64,000 bases of DNA from contig JALQCY010000006.1 of assembly GCA_023241745.1 (NCBI GenBank), forward strand, positions 62,001 through 126,000, written 5' to 3'. The notes beneath the pieces were generated by a model, which was not told the origin of the DNA, did not search any database, and was given only the letters and a program-made list of their open reading frames with translations. Source of the stretch: Isoptericola peretonis (lineage in GTDB: Bacteria > Actinomycetota > Actinomycetes > Actinomycetales > Cellulomonadaceae). Below are positions 1 to 8,969 of the stretch, in pieces. The translations under genes were made by a program, and so were the position numbers. How positions within the stretch are numbered: position 1 is the stretch's first letter; every line of letters starts with the position of its first letter.

Positions 1-101
1 TGCGAAGCGCTCCGCCCATCGCCTTGCTCCGTTCGTCGCCACGTCCCGCCCTCCGTCCCGGACGGTGTCACGACGTTAACCACGCACGTCCCGCCATCGG
101 C

Positions 102-125
102 GCACGACACGCCGGTGTGTCGTGC
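102..125 (-). terminator. Hairpin downstream of pgeF
   Basis: A 9-bp perfect inverted repeat (GCACGACAC at 102-110, its complement at 117-125, 6-base loop) lies about 30 bases past the pgeF stop. It has no T-run, as is common in high-GC actinobacteria. It may end the dcw transcript. The rest of 1-153 shows no gene or other signal. Confidence 0.45.
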
Positions 126-153
126 CCGCGGGCGTGTCCCGGGCCGCGACGCC

Positions 154-975
154 TCAGGTCAGGAGGACGACCCCGGCCTGGCGGCCCGTCGTCGTGCCCT
201 GGGCCGTGGCGCGGCGGTGGGAGTACAGGTCCGTGTCGGTGAGCGTGCAGCGGTCGACCCGCGCGGCGTGGACGCCCCGGGCCGCCAGCTGGGCCAGGAC
301 GCCCGCGGGGAGATCCAGCGCGGGGGTCCCCGCCGACGTCGTCGCCCACGTCTCGGGGACGGCGGCGGCGACCTCGGCACGCATCCCGGCCGGGACCTCG
401 TAGCAGTCGCCGCAGACCGCCGGCCCGACGGCGGCCCGGACGTCCTCGGCGCGGGCGCCGCCGGCGAGCATCGCGTCGAGGACCCGGTGCACGACGCCCG
501 CGACCACGCCCTTGCGCCCCGCGTGCGCGACGGCGACGACGCGTGCCACCGGGTCGGCGAGGACCACGGGCACGCAGTCGGCGACCAGCACACCGAGCCC
601 GAGGCCCGGTGACGCCGTCACCATCGCGTCGGCCTCGCCGGCCGCGGACGGCGGCTCCGCGGACGACCACTCGGCGAGCTCGACGTCGCCCAGGGAGAGC
701 ACGCGGTCGCCGTGCACCTGCGCCGCGAACGCGACGGGCGCCCCGACCCACTCCCCCAGGCGGGCGCGGTTCTCCCGCACCCGCACGGGGTCGTCCCCGG
801 TCGACGTGCCCAGGTCGAGCGAGGACCACGGGGCGGGCGAGACCCCGCCGTGGCGCGTGGTGAAGCCCGCCACGACGCCCTCCCCGAGGTCCACCCGCAG
901 CAGCCCTGCGCCGAACTGCGCCGGCAGCAACGCCTCCTGCGCCCAGCCGAGCGCCCTGTCGGTGCCGCCGCTCAC
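154..975 (-). CDS. pgeF: Peptidoglycan editing factor PgeF (YfiH/laccase-domain family)
   Basis: A 273-residue cytoplasmic protein of the YfiH/DUF152 family, copper/zinc-type enzymes proposed to remove mis-incorporated residues from peptidoglycan precursors. Family landmarks are present: RHGGVS near residue 41, QVHGDRV (H88), ADC (C134), AHAG (H151), a GPAVCGDCYEV block, and a C-terminal YSHRR...GRQ segment. The H/C/H set forms the metal site. The start is a GTG at 975, seven bases after the ftsZ stop; the frame stays open further upstream, but that part reads as Arg/Ser-rich sequence opposite the ftsZ linker. It is the last gene of the dcw run in this window and follows ftsZ as in most actinobacteria. 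Function is inferred from the family; identification is firm. Confidence 0.93.
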   Translation of the reverse strand: MSGGTDRALGWAQEALLPAQFGAGLLRVDLGEGVVAGFTTRHGGVSPAPWSSLDLGTSTGDDPVRVRENRARLGEWVGAPVAFAAQVHGDRVLSLGDVELAEWSSAEPPSAAGEADAMVTASPGLGLGVLVADCVPVVLADPVARVVAVAHAGRKGVVAGVVHRVLDAMLAGGARAEDVRAAVGPAVCGDCYEVPAGMRAEVAAAVPETWATTSAGTPALDLPAGVLAQLAARGVHAARVDRCTLTDTDLYSHRRATAQGTTTGRQAGVVLLT

Positions 976-982
976 TCCGCGC

Positions 983-2320
983 TCACTTGAGGAAGTCGGG
1001 CACGTCGAGCTCCTCGGCCGGGCGGCGCGGCTCGTCGAACAGCCGCGGCACCTCGACCGGACGCTCCACGGTGACGCCCTCCCCCTCGGCGTCCTCCACC
1101 ACCGTGAACCCCCGGCGCGGCTCGGCCGGACGCGCACCCGCCGGCGGGGCCGGCGGCGCGTCGAGGCTCACCGGGACGTCGTCCGGCTCGGCGGGGATCG
1201 GCCGCGGCTGCGTGCCGGCGACGGGGACCGCCGCGGTCGCGGGCTGCGGCGGCCGCGGGGCGGCAGCGGGCGCGCCCGGCTGCGGCACGGGCGGCGTCGC
1301 CGCGACGCCCGCGGGCTTCGCCGTCGCGCCGGCGATCTGGCCGAGGCCGCGACCGTCCTTGCGGGTCTGCGGCACGCCGCCGTCGAACCCGGCGGCGATG
1401 ACCGTGACGCGGACCTCGTCCCCGAGCGCGTCGTCGATGACCGTGCCGAAGATGATGTTCGCCTCGGAGTGCGCGGCCTCCTGCACCAGGCGCGCGGCCT
1501 CGTGCACCTCGAAGAGCCCGATGTCGCTGCCGCCCTGGATCGAGAGCAGGACGCCGTGCGCACCGTCGATCGACGCCTCCAGGAGCGGGGACGAGATCGC
1601 CAGCTCCGCGGCCTGGATCGCCCGGTCCTCGCCGCGCGCCGACCCGATGCCCATGAGCGCCGAGCCCGCCCCCTGCATGACGGACTTCACGTCCGCGAAG
1701 TCGAGGTTGATGAGGCCCGGGGTGGTGATGAGGTCCGTGATGCCCTGGACGCCGGAGTGCAGCACCTGGTCCGCCGAGTGGAACGCCGCGATCGCCGAGA
1801 CGCTCTTGTCCGACATCGACAGCAGGCGGTCGTTCGGGATGACGATGAGGGTGTCGACCTCCTCGCGGAGCGTCTCGATCCCCTGCTCGGCCTGCACGGA
1901 GCGGCGCCGGCCCTCGAAGGTGAACGGCCGCGTGACGACGCCGACGGTCAGCGCGCCGAGCGATCGCGCGATGCGCGCCACCACCGGTGCGCCGCCGGTG
2001 CCGGTGCCGCCGCCCTCGCCCGCCGTCACGAAGACCATGTCGGCGCCTCGCAGGACGTCCTCGATCTCCTCGGCGTGGTCCTCGGCCGCCTTCTTGCCGA
2101 CCTCGGGGTCGGCACCCGCCCCCAGGCCACGGGTGAGCTCGCGGCCGACGTCGAGCTTGACGTCGGCGTCCGACATCAGCAGCGCCTGCGCGTCGGTGTT
2201 GATGGCGATGAACTCGACACCCTTGAGCCCGACCTCGATCATGCGGTTCACGGCGTTCACGCCGCCACCGCCGATACCGACCACCTTGATCACTGCCAGG
2301 TAGTTCTGCGGAGTTGCCAC
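983..2320 (-). CDS. ftsZ: Cell division protein FtsZ
   Basis: The tubulin-like GTPase that polymerises into the Z ring, 445 residues. The N-terminal nucleotide-binding domain carries the glycine loop at 17-20, the tubulin signature GGGTGTG at 103-109, and the T7 catalytic loop NLDFADV at 205-211. Residues about 320-430 form a Pro/Ala-rich linker, and the protein ends in the actinobacterial tail EELDVPDFLK, which in relatives docks SepF and FtsW. The start is a GTG preceded by AGAGG eight bases upstream. It is separated from ftsQ by 210 bases holding an AT-rich element, so it probably has its own promoter in addition to read-through. No ftsA lies between ftsQ and ftsZ, as is normal for actinobacteria. 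Confidence 0.98.
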   Translation of the reverse strand: MATPQNYLAVIKVVGIGGGGVNAVNRMIEVGLKGVEFIAINTDAQALLMSDADVKLDVGRELTRGLGAGADPEVGKKAAEDHAEEIEDVLRGADMVFVTAGEGGGTGTGGAPVVARIARSLGALTVGVVTRPFTFEGRRRSVQAEQGIETLREEVDTLIVIPNDRLLSMSDKSVSAIAAFHSADQVLHSGVQGITDLITTPGLINLDFADVKSVMQGAGSALMGIGSARGEDRAIQAAELAISSPLLEASIDGAHGVLLSIQGGSDIGLFEVHEAARLVQEAAHSEANIIFGTVIDDALGDEVRVTVIAAGFDGGVPQTRKDGRGLGQIAGATAKPAGVAATPPVPQPGAPAAAPRPPQPATAAVPVAGTQPRPIPAEPDDVPVSLDAPPAPPAGARPAEPRRGFTVVEDAEGEGVTVERPVEVPRLFDEPRRPAEELDVPDFLK

Positions 2321-2390
2321 GTCGTTGCCTCTCGGGTCGTTCCTTGTCCCGACGTCCGGTCCTCGCTCCCTCGCCGACCCGCCGGGGCTA

Positions 2391-2424
2391 ACCTTAAGGT
2401 TCGAGTTGAGGGTTAGAGTTATGT
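2391..2424 (-). promoter_or_regulatory. AT-rich promoter/operator region upstream of ftsZ
   Basis: This stretch is markedly AT-rich against its surroundings. It holds a 12-bp perfect palindrome AACCTTAAGGTT (2391-2402) and a direct repeat of GGTTCGAGTT (2399-2408) and GGTTAGAGTT (2412-2421). It sits 70-105 bases before the ftsZ start inside the 210-base ftsQ-ftsZ gap. A dedicated ftsZ promoter or regulator site is inferred. Confidence 0.5.
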
Positions 2425-2530
2425 CAGGTTGCTGCTGCGATCGACGGTAGGCGTCGCGCCGGGCACTGCGCCGGACGTCTCTCGGCGTGTCGCGCGCGCC
2501 CGGTCGTTGCGTGCCCGCACCCGCCGTGCG

Positions 2531-3514
2531 TCATCGGGTCACCGGGAGCTCGGGCGACGACACGTCGATCGTCCTGGCGTCGCCGTCCAGCGTGCGGAGC
2601 GTCTGCACGGTCTCCACCTTGAGGGGCAGGTCGGAGCTCCCGCCCCACCGGACCGTGGTGCCGTCCTCCAGCACGGTCTCGACGGCGTCCTGCGTGTCGG
2701 CGCTCACGTGCTCGACCTGCGCCGACAGCTTCGCCGGCAGCGCGGCGAGCACGTGCAGCGCCGCCTGCAGCGCCAGCGCGTCGTCCAGCGGCACGTCGAC
2801 CTGCGGGAGGCCCTTCGGCGCCTCCGGCCGGGTCGCGACGCGCACGCCTGCGGAGTCCAGCAGCGCCAGCTCGTCGCCGTCCGGCACCGCAGCCACCGGC
2901 ACGCGCGGCGTGAGCTCCACCGCCAGGCCGTGCGGCCACGCCCGCGCGATGCGCACGTCCTTGACCCCGCGCAGGTCGAGCACCTCCTCGCGCAGCGACA
3001 CGGTGTCCAGCCGCGGCAGGGGTGTCCCGGCAGGCGCCTCGACGATCTCGCGGACCGCGGCCTCGTCGACGTACTCGTCCGCGCCCGTGACCGCCACCTC
3101 GGCGGGCTCCAGGGCCAGGAGCGGCGACCCGAGGGCGGCGACGGCGGCCCCGACGACGAGCGCCAGCGACAGCACCCACGCGAGGACGCGACGCCAGGTG
3201 CGGTGCCGGCGCATCGCGGTGCGCTCGGCGAGCCGGTCCGCCATCGCCGTGGACACCCGCGGCGGCACGTCCTGCCCGGCCGGGACGACGGCCGTCGCCC
3301 CGGTCCTCGCCGCGCCCGCTCGCGCCGCGCCGCGCCGACCGGACGCCGCGGTGGACGGTGTGCCGGTCGGGGCCGTGGCGACCCCGGTGGAGGGCCGGCG
3401 CGCGGACGACGCCGCCTGCTTCCGAGCGGGCGCGCGCGCGGGAGTCGCGCCCGTCGTCGGCCCCGGCGACGCCTGGCGGGGCGTCGTGCGGGGGCGGGCA
3501 GGCGGGCGCATCAC
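2531..3514 (-). CDS. ftsQ: Cell division protein FtsQ (POTRA domain)
   Basis: A bitopic division protein of 327 residues that with FtsB/FtsL (DivIC) links the Z ring to septal synthesis. It has a roughly 100-residue Pro/Ala/Arg-rich cytoplasmic N-terminus, a single membrane segment near 110-132, then an extracytoplasmic POTRA domain beginning around ALEPAEVAVTG and a beta domain. The GTG at 3514 overlaps the murC stop as GTGA; an ATG one codon later is equally placed. The long basic N-terminal tail is low in sequence information and typical of actinobacterial FtsQ. It lies between murC and ftsZ. Confidence 0.93.
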   Translation of the reverse strand: MMRPPARPRTTPRQASPGPTTGATPARAPARKQAASSARRPSTGVATAPTGTPSTAASGRRGAARAGAARTGATAVVPAGQDVPPRVSTAMADRLAERTAMRRHRTWRRVLAWVLSLALVVGAAVAALGSPLLALEPAEVAVTGADEYVDEAAVREIVEAPAGTPLPRLDTVSLREEVLDLRGVKDVRIARAWPHGLAVELTPRVPVAAVPDGDELALLDSAGVRVATRPEAPKGLPQVDVPLDDALALQAALHVLAALPAKLSAQVEHVSADTQDAVETVLEDGTTVRWGGSSDLPLKVETVQTLRTLDGDARTIDVSSPELPVTR

Positions 3515-5040
3515 CCCATGGTCTCCTCGTCCGTCGCGCCCGGGCGCGACGCCACGCCGGACGCGCGGGCCGTGAGGTCCGCGAGGATCACCGGGCCGAG
3601 CTCGGTGACGTCGCCCGCGCCGACGGTGAGCACGAGGTCGCCCGGACGGGCGAGGGCCGAGGCCACGTGCGCCGCCTCCAGCCGGTCCTCGACGGCGCGC
3701 ACCCCACCGCCCGAGCCCGTCCGCTCCAGCAGGTCGGTGATCGTGCGTGGCCCGATCTCCGGGTCCACGTCCTCGCGCGCCCGGTAGACGCCGGTCACGA
3801 CCACCTCGTCCGCGAGCGCGAGCGCCTCGGCGAAGCGGTCGGCGAAGAGGCGCGTGCGGGAGTACAGGTGCGGCTGGAACAGCACGACGATGCGCCCCTG
3901 GCCCGCCACGGGGCGCGCGGCACGCAGCAGCGCCGCCACCTCCGTCGGGTGGTGGTCGTAGCTGTCGACGACCCGGACCCCGTCGGCCTCGCCCTTGGGC
4001 TCGAACCGCCGGCCCGTCCCGACGAAGGTCGCCGCGCCCGCGGCGGCCGCGCCGGGCTCAGCCCCGAGCAGCACCGCCGTCACCACGGCCGCCGTCGCGT
4101 TGAGGGCGTTGTGCGCGCCGGGGACGGCAAGGCGCAGCGCCCGCGGCTCGCCGCCCAGCGGGCCTCCCGACACGACGGCTGTCACCGTGCCCGCCCCGAT
4201 CTCGACCTCACGCACCCGCACGTCGGCGTCCCCGTCCTCGCCGTAGGTGACGGCCGTGCCGCCCGCCGCCCGGTGCGCGGCCGCCAGGGCCGCCGACCCG
4301 GCGTCGTCGGCGCACGCGACGAGCGTCCCGCCGGGCACGATCCGCGCGGCGAACCGGACGAACGCCTGCTCGAACGCCTCGCGCGAGCCGTAGTGGTCGA
4401 GGTGGTCCGGCTCGACGTTGGTCACGACGGCGACGGTCGGCGCGTAGTTGAGGAACGACCCGTCCGACTCGTCGGCCTCGGCGACCAGCACGTCCGAGGA
4501 GCCGAGGTGGCCGCCGGGGACGGCGCTCTCGGCGCCCTCCGCGTCGCGCACCCGCACGGTCCCCCCGATCGCGAACGACGCGTCCACCCCGCAGGCGCGC
4601 AGCACCGTGGCCACCATCGCCGACGTCGTGGTCTTGCCGTGCGCCCCCGCGACGGCCACCGCCCGGCGGTCCAACATCAGCGACGCGAGCGCCTGCGAGC
4701 GGTGCAGCACGCGGATCCCGGCGGCGCGGGCGGCCGCGAGCTCCGGGTTGCTCTCCCGCACGGCCGACGACACGACGACCGTGTCGACCAGCGGCGCCCC
4801 GTCCGGCCCGACCACGTGCGCCGCGTCGTGACCGACCCAGACGCGCACCCCGTCCGCGCGCAGCGCCTCGAGCGCCGGGCCGGCGGCCGCGTCGGAGCCC
4901 TGGACGGCCGCCCCCCGCGCGGCGAGCAGCCGCGCGACGACGGACACCCCGGCCCCTCCGACGCCGACCAGGTGCACACGCCCCAGCTGCTCGACCGGGA
5001 GCACGGGAGGCGGAGCCGCCGACCCGGCGTCCGCGCTCAT
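3511..5040 (-). CDS. murC: UDP-N-acetylmuramate--L-alanine ligase MurC
   Basis: The ATP-dependent ligase that adds L-alanine to UDP-MurNAc, 509 residues. Visible motifs are the dinucleotide-like VGVGGAGVS at 25-33 of the Mur N-terminal domain, the ATP-grasping AGAHGKTTT at 131-139, and the central TNVEPDHLDHYG typical of Mur ligases. The ATG overlaps the murG stop by ATGA, so translation of the two is probably coupled. It is followed by ftsQ with another stop/start overlap. Length and motifs match the family. Confidence 0.97.
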   Translation of the reverse strand: MSADAGSAAPPPVLPVEQLGRVHLVGVGGAGVSVVARLLAARGAAVQGSDAAAGPALEALRADGVRVWVGHDAAHVVGPDGAPLVDTVVVSSAVRESNPELAAARAAGIRVLHRSQALASLMLDRRAVAVAGAHGKTTTSAMVATVLRACGVDASFAIGGTVRVRDAEGAESAVPGGHLGSSDVLVAEADESDGSFLNYAPTVAVVTNVEPDHLDHYGSREAFEQAFVRFAARIVPGGTLVACADDAGSAALAAAHRAAGGTAVTYGEDGDADVRVREVEIGAGTVTAVVSGGPLGGEPRALRLAVPGAHNALNATAAVVTAVLLGAEPGAAAAGAATFVGTGRRFEPKGEADGVRVVDSYDHHPTEVAALLRAARPVAGQGRIVVLFQPHLYSRTRLFADRFAEALALADEVVVTGVYRAREDVDPEIGPRTITDLLERTGSGGGVRAVEDRLEAAHVASALARPGDLVLTVGAGDVTELGPVILADLTARASGVASRPGATDEETMG

Positions 5041-6209
5041 GCCTGCTCCTTCGTCCCCGGACCGCCCACCTGGGCGACCGCCTCGGCGACGAGGTCGGCG
5101 ACCCGCGCGGCGCCGTCGCGCACGCCGGTCGTCCGGGCGGCGGAGGCCATCGCCTCGAGCCGGGCCCGGTCGGCGAGCAGCGCGGGCACGTGCTCGGCGA
5201 CCCAGGCCGGCGTGAGGTCCGCGTCGTCGACCAGCAGGCCGCCGCCGGCCTCGACGAGCGGCGCGGCGTTGAGCCGCTGCTCGCCGTTGCCGATCGGCAG
5301 GGGGACGTAGACGGCGGGCACGCCGAGGGCGGCCAGCTCGCACACGGTGCCGGCCCCCGAGCGGGCCACGACCAGGTCGGCGACCGCGAGGGCGAGCTGC
5401 ATCTCGGACAGGTACTCGCGCACCTGGTAGCGCCCGGCCTCGTACGCGCCTGCCACCGTGGCGGTCTCGACTGCCGTCCGGACCGGGCCGTCCTTGCCCT
5501 TGCCGGTGAGGTGCAGCACCTGCACGCCCGCCCGCAGCAGCGACTCCACCGACCCGGCCAGCGCGGCGTTCACCGAGGCGGCGCCGGACGAGCCGCCCGT
5601 GATGACGAGCGTGGGCAGCGTGGCGTCCAGGCCCAGCGCGTCGGCGGCCTGCACCCGCGCGCCCACCGGGTCCACCTCGCGGCGAGCGACCAGGGCGGCG
5701 ATCTCCGCACGCAGCGGCAGGCCGACCACCTGCGCACCCGGCAGCGCCGTGCCCGCGAAGGTCGCGCCCACCCGGGCCGCCCAGCGCGCGCCGAGCTTGT
5801 TGGCCAGGCCGGGGCGGGCGTTCTGCTCGTGGATCACCACGGGGACACCGCGGCGGCGGGCGGCCAGATAGGCGGGCGTGGAGACGTACCCGCCGAACCC
5901 GACGACGGCCTGCGCGCCGATCTCGTCGATCGCGGCCTCGGCCGCCTTCACGGCGGCGCTCAGGCGGCCGGGCAGGCGCAGCAGGTCGACGCTGGGGCGG
6001 CGCGGCAGCGGCACGCGCGGTACCGCCCACAGGCGGTACCCGCGCTCGGGGACGAGGTCGGCCTCGAGCCCCGAGGTGGTGCCGAGGGCGAGGATCCTGG
6101 CCTCGGGCTCGCGGGCGCGGAGCTCGTCCGCGACGGCGAGGAGGGGGTTGACGTGGCCGGCGGTGCCGCCCCCGGCGAGGACGACGGACGTGACTGCGGA
6201 GCTCTTCAC
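5037..6209 (-). CDS. murG: MurG, lipid II synthase (GT28 glycosyltransferase)
   Basis: A peripheral membrane glycosyltransferase that transfers GlcNAc from UDP-GlcNAc to lipid I, giving lipid II; 390 residues. Motifs: GGGTAGH at 13-19, VGFGGY near 103-108, HEQN at 127-130, GGSSGA and the donor-site segment RSGAGT in the C-terminal domain. The start is a GTG ten bases after the ftsW stop with no strong ribosome binding site, consistent with coupling to ftsW. The order ftsW-murG-murC is the standard one. Confidence 0.97.
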   Translation of the reverse strand: MKSSAVTSVVLAGGGTAGHVNPLLAVADELRAREPEARILALGTTSGLEADLVPERGYRLWAVPRVPLPRRPSVDLLRLPGRLSAAVKAAEAAIDEIGAQAVVGFGGYVSTPAYLAARRRGVPVVIHEQNARPGLANKLGARWAARVGATFAGTALPGAQVVGLPLRAEIAALVARREVDPVGARVQAADALGLDATLPTLVITGGSSGAASVNAALAGSVESLLRAGVQVLHLTGKGKDGPVRTAVETATVAGAYEAGRYQVREYLSEMQLALAVADLVVARSGAGTVCELAALGVPAVYVPLPIGNGEQRLNAAPLVEAGGGLLVDDADLTPAWVAEHVPALLADRARLEAMASAARTTGVRDGAARVADLVAEAVAQVGGPGTKEQA

Positions 6210-6219
6210 ACGCAGGACC

Positions 6220-7485
6220 CTATCGGCCCGTGCGCTCCCCTCCGGCCCGCCGGCGGCGTCGGCCCAGCACCGCCACCGACCTCCGGACGACGCTCCGCCG
6301 GGCCGCGAGCGCCTCCGCCGCGCCGGGCTCGCTGCGCGCGAAGCTGATCACCACGCCCAGCGCGAGCATGGTGGTGACGAGCGCGGACCCACCGGCCGAC
6401 ACGAGCGGCAGCGGCACGCCGATCACGGGCAGGACGCCGATGACCACGCCGATGTTGACGAAGGCCTGTCCCACGACCCAGCAGCCGATCGCGGCGGTGG
6501 TGATCTTCACGAACGGGTCCTGGTGCCGGCGCACCACGCGCGCCATCGCGACGCCGAGGACGGCGAACAGCGCGAGGACCAGCAGCGTGCCGAGCAGGCC
6601 GAGCTCCTCGCCGATCACGGAGTAGATGAAGTCGTTGTGCGCCTCGGGCAGGTACTTCCACTTCTCGCGGCTCGCGCCGAGCCCGACGCCGAAGATCCCG
6701 CCGGTGCCGAGCCCGTACATGCCGTGGATCGACTGATAGCACTCGCCCTGCTCGTCGGTGCAGGTGCCGTACGTGGCGAGGATGCGGGTGAGCCGGTCGG
6801 TGCTGTCCTGGTTGACGATGAAGGTCCATCCGACGAAGAGCGCAGCGCTCACCGCCCCCAGGCCCAGCATCGACACGGGCGCGCCGGAGACCCAGTAGGC
6901 GCCGAGGCCCAGCAGGGCGAGGATGAGCGCCGTGCCCAGGTCGTGTCCGGCCATGACGAGGCCGAGCACCGCGCCGAGGCCGAGCGCGCCGGGCACCAGG
7001 GCCTGCACCCAGCTGCCGAGCAGGTGCTGCTTGCGGCCCAGCACCGCACCCAGCCAGACGGCGAGGGCCAGCTTGGCCAGCTCCGACGGCTGGAACTGGA
7101 TCGGACCGAGCTCCAGCCAGTTCCGGTTGCCGTTGACCAGCTTGCCGACGAACGGGACGGCCACCAGCAGCCCCAGCGCGACGAGCATCGCCGGCCAGGC
7201 GAGTCCCTTGTACCAGCGCACGGGGAGCCGCGCGGCGATCACCATGAGGGGCAGGCCGATGAGTGCGAACCGTGCCTGCACCAGGAAGGCGGCGAACGGC
7301 GACTCGCCTGCCGCGATCGACGTCACGGTCGAGCTGGAGAGCACCATGACGAGCCCGATGACGAGCAGCAGGCCCGTCGCGCCGACCAGCAGGTAGTAGC
7401 TCGTGACGGTGGAGTTCCACTGCCCGAGCCACGGGCGGTCCGCGGTGCCCCGCGGGGTGCGGCGGGTGCCCGTCGTGACCGCCAT
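6220..7485 (-). CDS. ftsW: FtsW, SEDS-family septal peptidoglycan polymerase
   Basis: A polytopic SEDS glycosyltransferase that polymerises lipid II at the septum together with FtsI; 421 residues with about ten hydrophobic segments. Family blocks seen are NRNWLELG...QPSELAK, GHDLGTALI, and AHNDFIYSVIGEELG in the large extracytoplasmic loop region. The C-terminus ends in an Arg-rich cytoplasmic tail. The ATG at 7485 is preceded by AAGGGTG; 38 bases separate it from the murD stop. Confidence 0.96.
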   Translation of the reverse strand: MAVTTGTRRTPRGTADRPWLGQWNSTVTSYYLLVGATGLLLVIGLVMVLSSSTVTSIAAGESPFAAFLVQARFALIGLPLMVIAARLPVRWYKGLAWPAMLVALGLLVAVPFVGKLVNGNRNWLELGPIQFQPSELAKLALAVWLGAVLGRKQHLLGSWVQALVPGALGLGAVLGLVMAGHDLGTALILALLGLGAYWVSGAPVSMLGLGAVSAALFVGWTFIVNQDSTDRLTRILATYGTCTDEQGECYQSIHGMYGLGTGGIFGVGLGASREKWKYLPEAHNDFIYSVIGEELGLLGTLLVLALFAVLGVAMARVVRRHQDPFVKITTAAIGCWVVGQAFVNIGVVIGVLPVIGVPLPLVSAGGSALVTTMLALGVVISFARSEPGAAEALAARRSVVRRSVAVLGRRRRRAGGERTGR

Positions 7486-7523
7486 CCCGACACCCTTCGT
7501 TCGCGTCCTGCGGCTGCCGCCGC

Positions 7524-8969
7524 CTACAGCTCTGCCACGGCCGTGGCGAACGCCTCCCCGCGCTGCGCGTAGGAGGCGAACTGGTCCATCGACGCCCCGG
7601 CGGGAGCCAGCAGCACGGTGTCGCCCGGCGACGCCAGGTCCCGTGCCGCCGCGACCGCGCGACGCATCACCGACCCAGTGTCGCCGGGATCGACGACGAC
7701 CACGGGGATCTCGGGCGCGTGTCGTGCCAGCGCGCCGCGGACCGGCTCCGGGTCGACGCCGATCACCACGGCCGCGCGCAGCCGGTCGGCGCGGTCGGCG
7801 ACGAGCTCGTCGAACGACGCGCCCTTGGCCAGGCCTCCCGCGACCCACACGACGGTCCCGGGCCGGTACGCCGCGAGGGAGGCCGCCGCGGCGTGGGCGT
7901 TGGTGGCCTTCGAGTCGTCCACCCAGGCCACGCCGTCGAGCTCGCGCACGCGGGCGATGCGGTGGGCGCCCGGGCGGAACGCCCGCAGCCCGTCCCGCAC
8001 CGCCGCGGGCGGCACGCCGTGCGCGCGGGCGAGCGCGGCGGCCGCCAGCGCGTTCGCGACCACGTGCGCCGGCGGGGTGCCGTCGGCGGGCGCGAGGTGG
8101 GCCAGGTCGGCGAGCGTGCCCAGCTCCGCCGCCGTGCGCTGCCGGTCCCGGGCATCGGGCGCGGCGTGGAAGGCGCGGTCCACGAGCACGTCCTCCACGA
8201 CGCCCAGCTGCCCGGGGCCGGGGGCTCCGAGCGTGAAGCCGACCGCGAGCGCCCCCTCGGTCACGTCCGCGTCGCGCACGAGCTGCTCGGTGCGCGGGTC
8301 GGCCGCGTTGTACACGCACGCCACCCGGGCGCGGGCGTAGATGCGGCCCTTGTCGGCGGCGTACGCGTCGAGCGACCCGTGCCAGTCCAGGTGGTCGGGG
8401 GCCACGTTCAGCACCGCCGCGGCCTCGAGGGACGTCGTGAGCGTGTGGTGCAGCTGGAAGCTGGACAGCTCCACGGCCAGGACGTCGAGCGTCGGGTCCT
8501 GCGCGGCCTGCACGACCGGCGTGCCGACGTTCCCGACGGCGGCCGTGCGCAGGCCCGCCGCGGTGAGGATCGACGCCAGCATCTCCACCGTCGTCGTCTT
8601 GCCGTTGGTCCCCGTGACGGCGAGCCACGGGGCCCGGCCACGGGTGCCCTGGGGCCCGGGGGCGCGCTCGACGCGCAGCCGCCACGCGAGCTCCACCTCG
8701 CTCCAGACCGGGAGACCGGCGTCGCGGGCGGCGGCCAGCAGCGGGGTGCCGGGCGCCCAGCCCGGCGAGGCGACGACGAGGTCGGCACCCTCGACGACCC
8801 GGGCCGCCGAGGCGGGGTCGTCGGCGTCGCGGACGTCCGCGTCCTCGGCGCGGCCGTCCACGGTCACCACGGAGGCCGCCCGGCCCGCCAGGGCCGCGAC
8901 GACGGCACGGCCGGTCACGCCGAGCCCCGCCACGACGACGCGTGCGCCGTCCGGCAGGGCCCGGGTCAC
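7524..8969 (-). CDS. murD: UDP-N-acetylmuramoylalanine--D-glutamate ligase MurD
   Basis: Adds D-glutamate to UDP-MurNAc-L-Ala, 481 residues. It shows the N-terminal Rossmann-like AGLGVTG (14-20), the ATP loop GTNGKTTT at 120-127, the NVAPDHLDWHG block and a C-terminal domain with DDSKATN. The GTG at 8969 overlaps the mraY stop as GTGA. It sits between mraY and ftsW in the conserved order. Confidence 0.97.
   Translation of the reverse strand: MTRALPDGARVVVAGLGVTGRAVVAALAGRAASVVTVDGRAEDADVRDADDPASAARVVEGADLVVASPGWAPGTPLLAAARDAGLPVWSEVELAWRLRVERAPGPQGTRGRAPWLAVTGTNGKTTTVEMLASILTAAGLRTAAVGNVGTPVVQAAQDPTLDVLAVELSSFQLHHTLTTSLEAAAVLNVAPDHLDWHGSLDAYAADKGRIYARARVACVYNAADPRTEQLVRDADVTEGALAVGFTLGAPGPGQLGVVEDVLVDRAFHAAPDARDRQRTAAELGTLADLAHLAPADGTPPAHVVANALAAAALARAHGVPPAAVRDGLRAFRPGAHRIARVRELDGVAWVDDSKATNAHAAAASLAAYRPGTVVWVAGGLAKGASFDELVADRADRLRAAVVIGVDPEPVRGALARHAPEIPVVVVDPGDTGSVMRRAVAAARDLASPGDTVLLAPAGASMDQFASYAQRGEAFATAVAEL

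Noticed and set aside
2395..2425. Possible tRNA T-arm (GGTTCGA)
   Set aside because: No acceptor or anticodon stem can be formed around it; the same applies to the GGTTCGAG at 52709. No tRNA was found in any gap.
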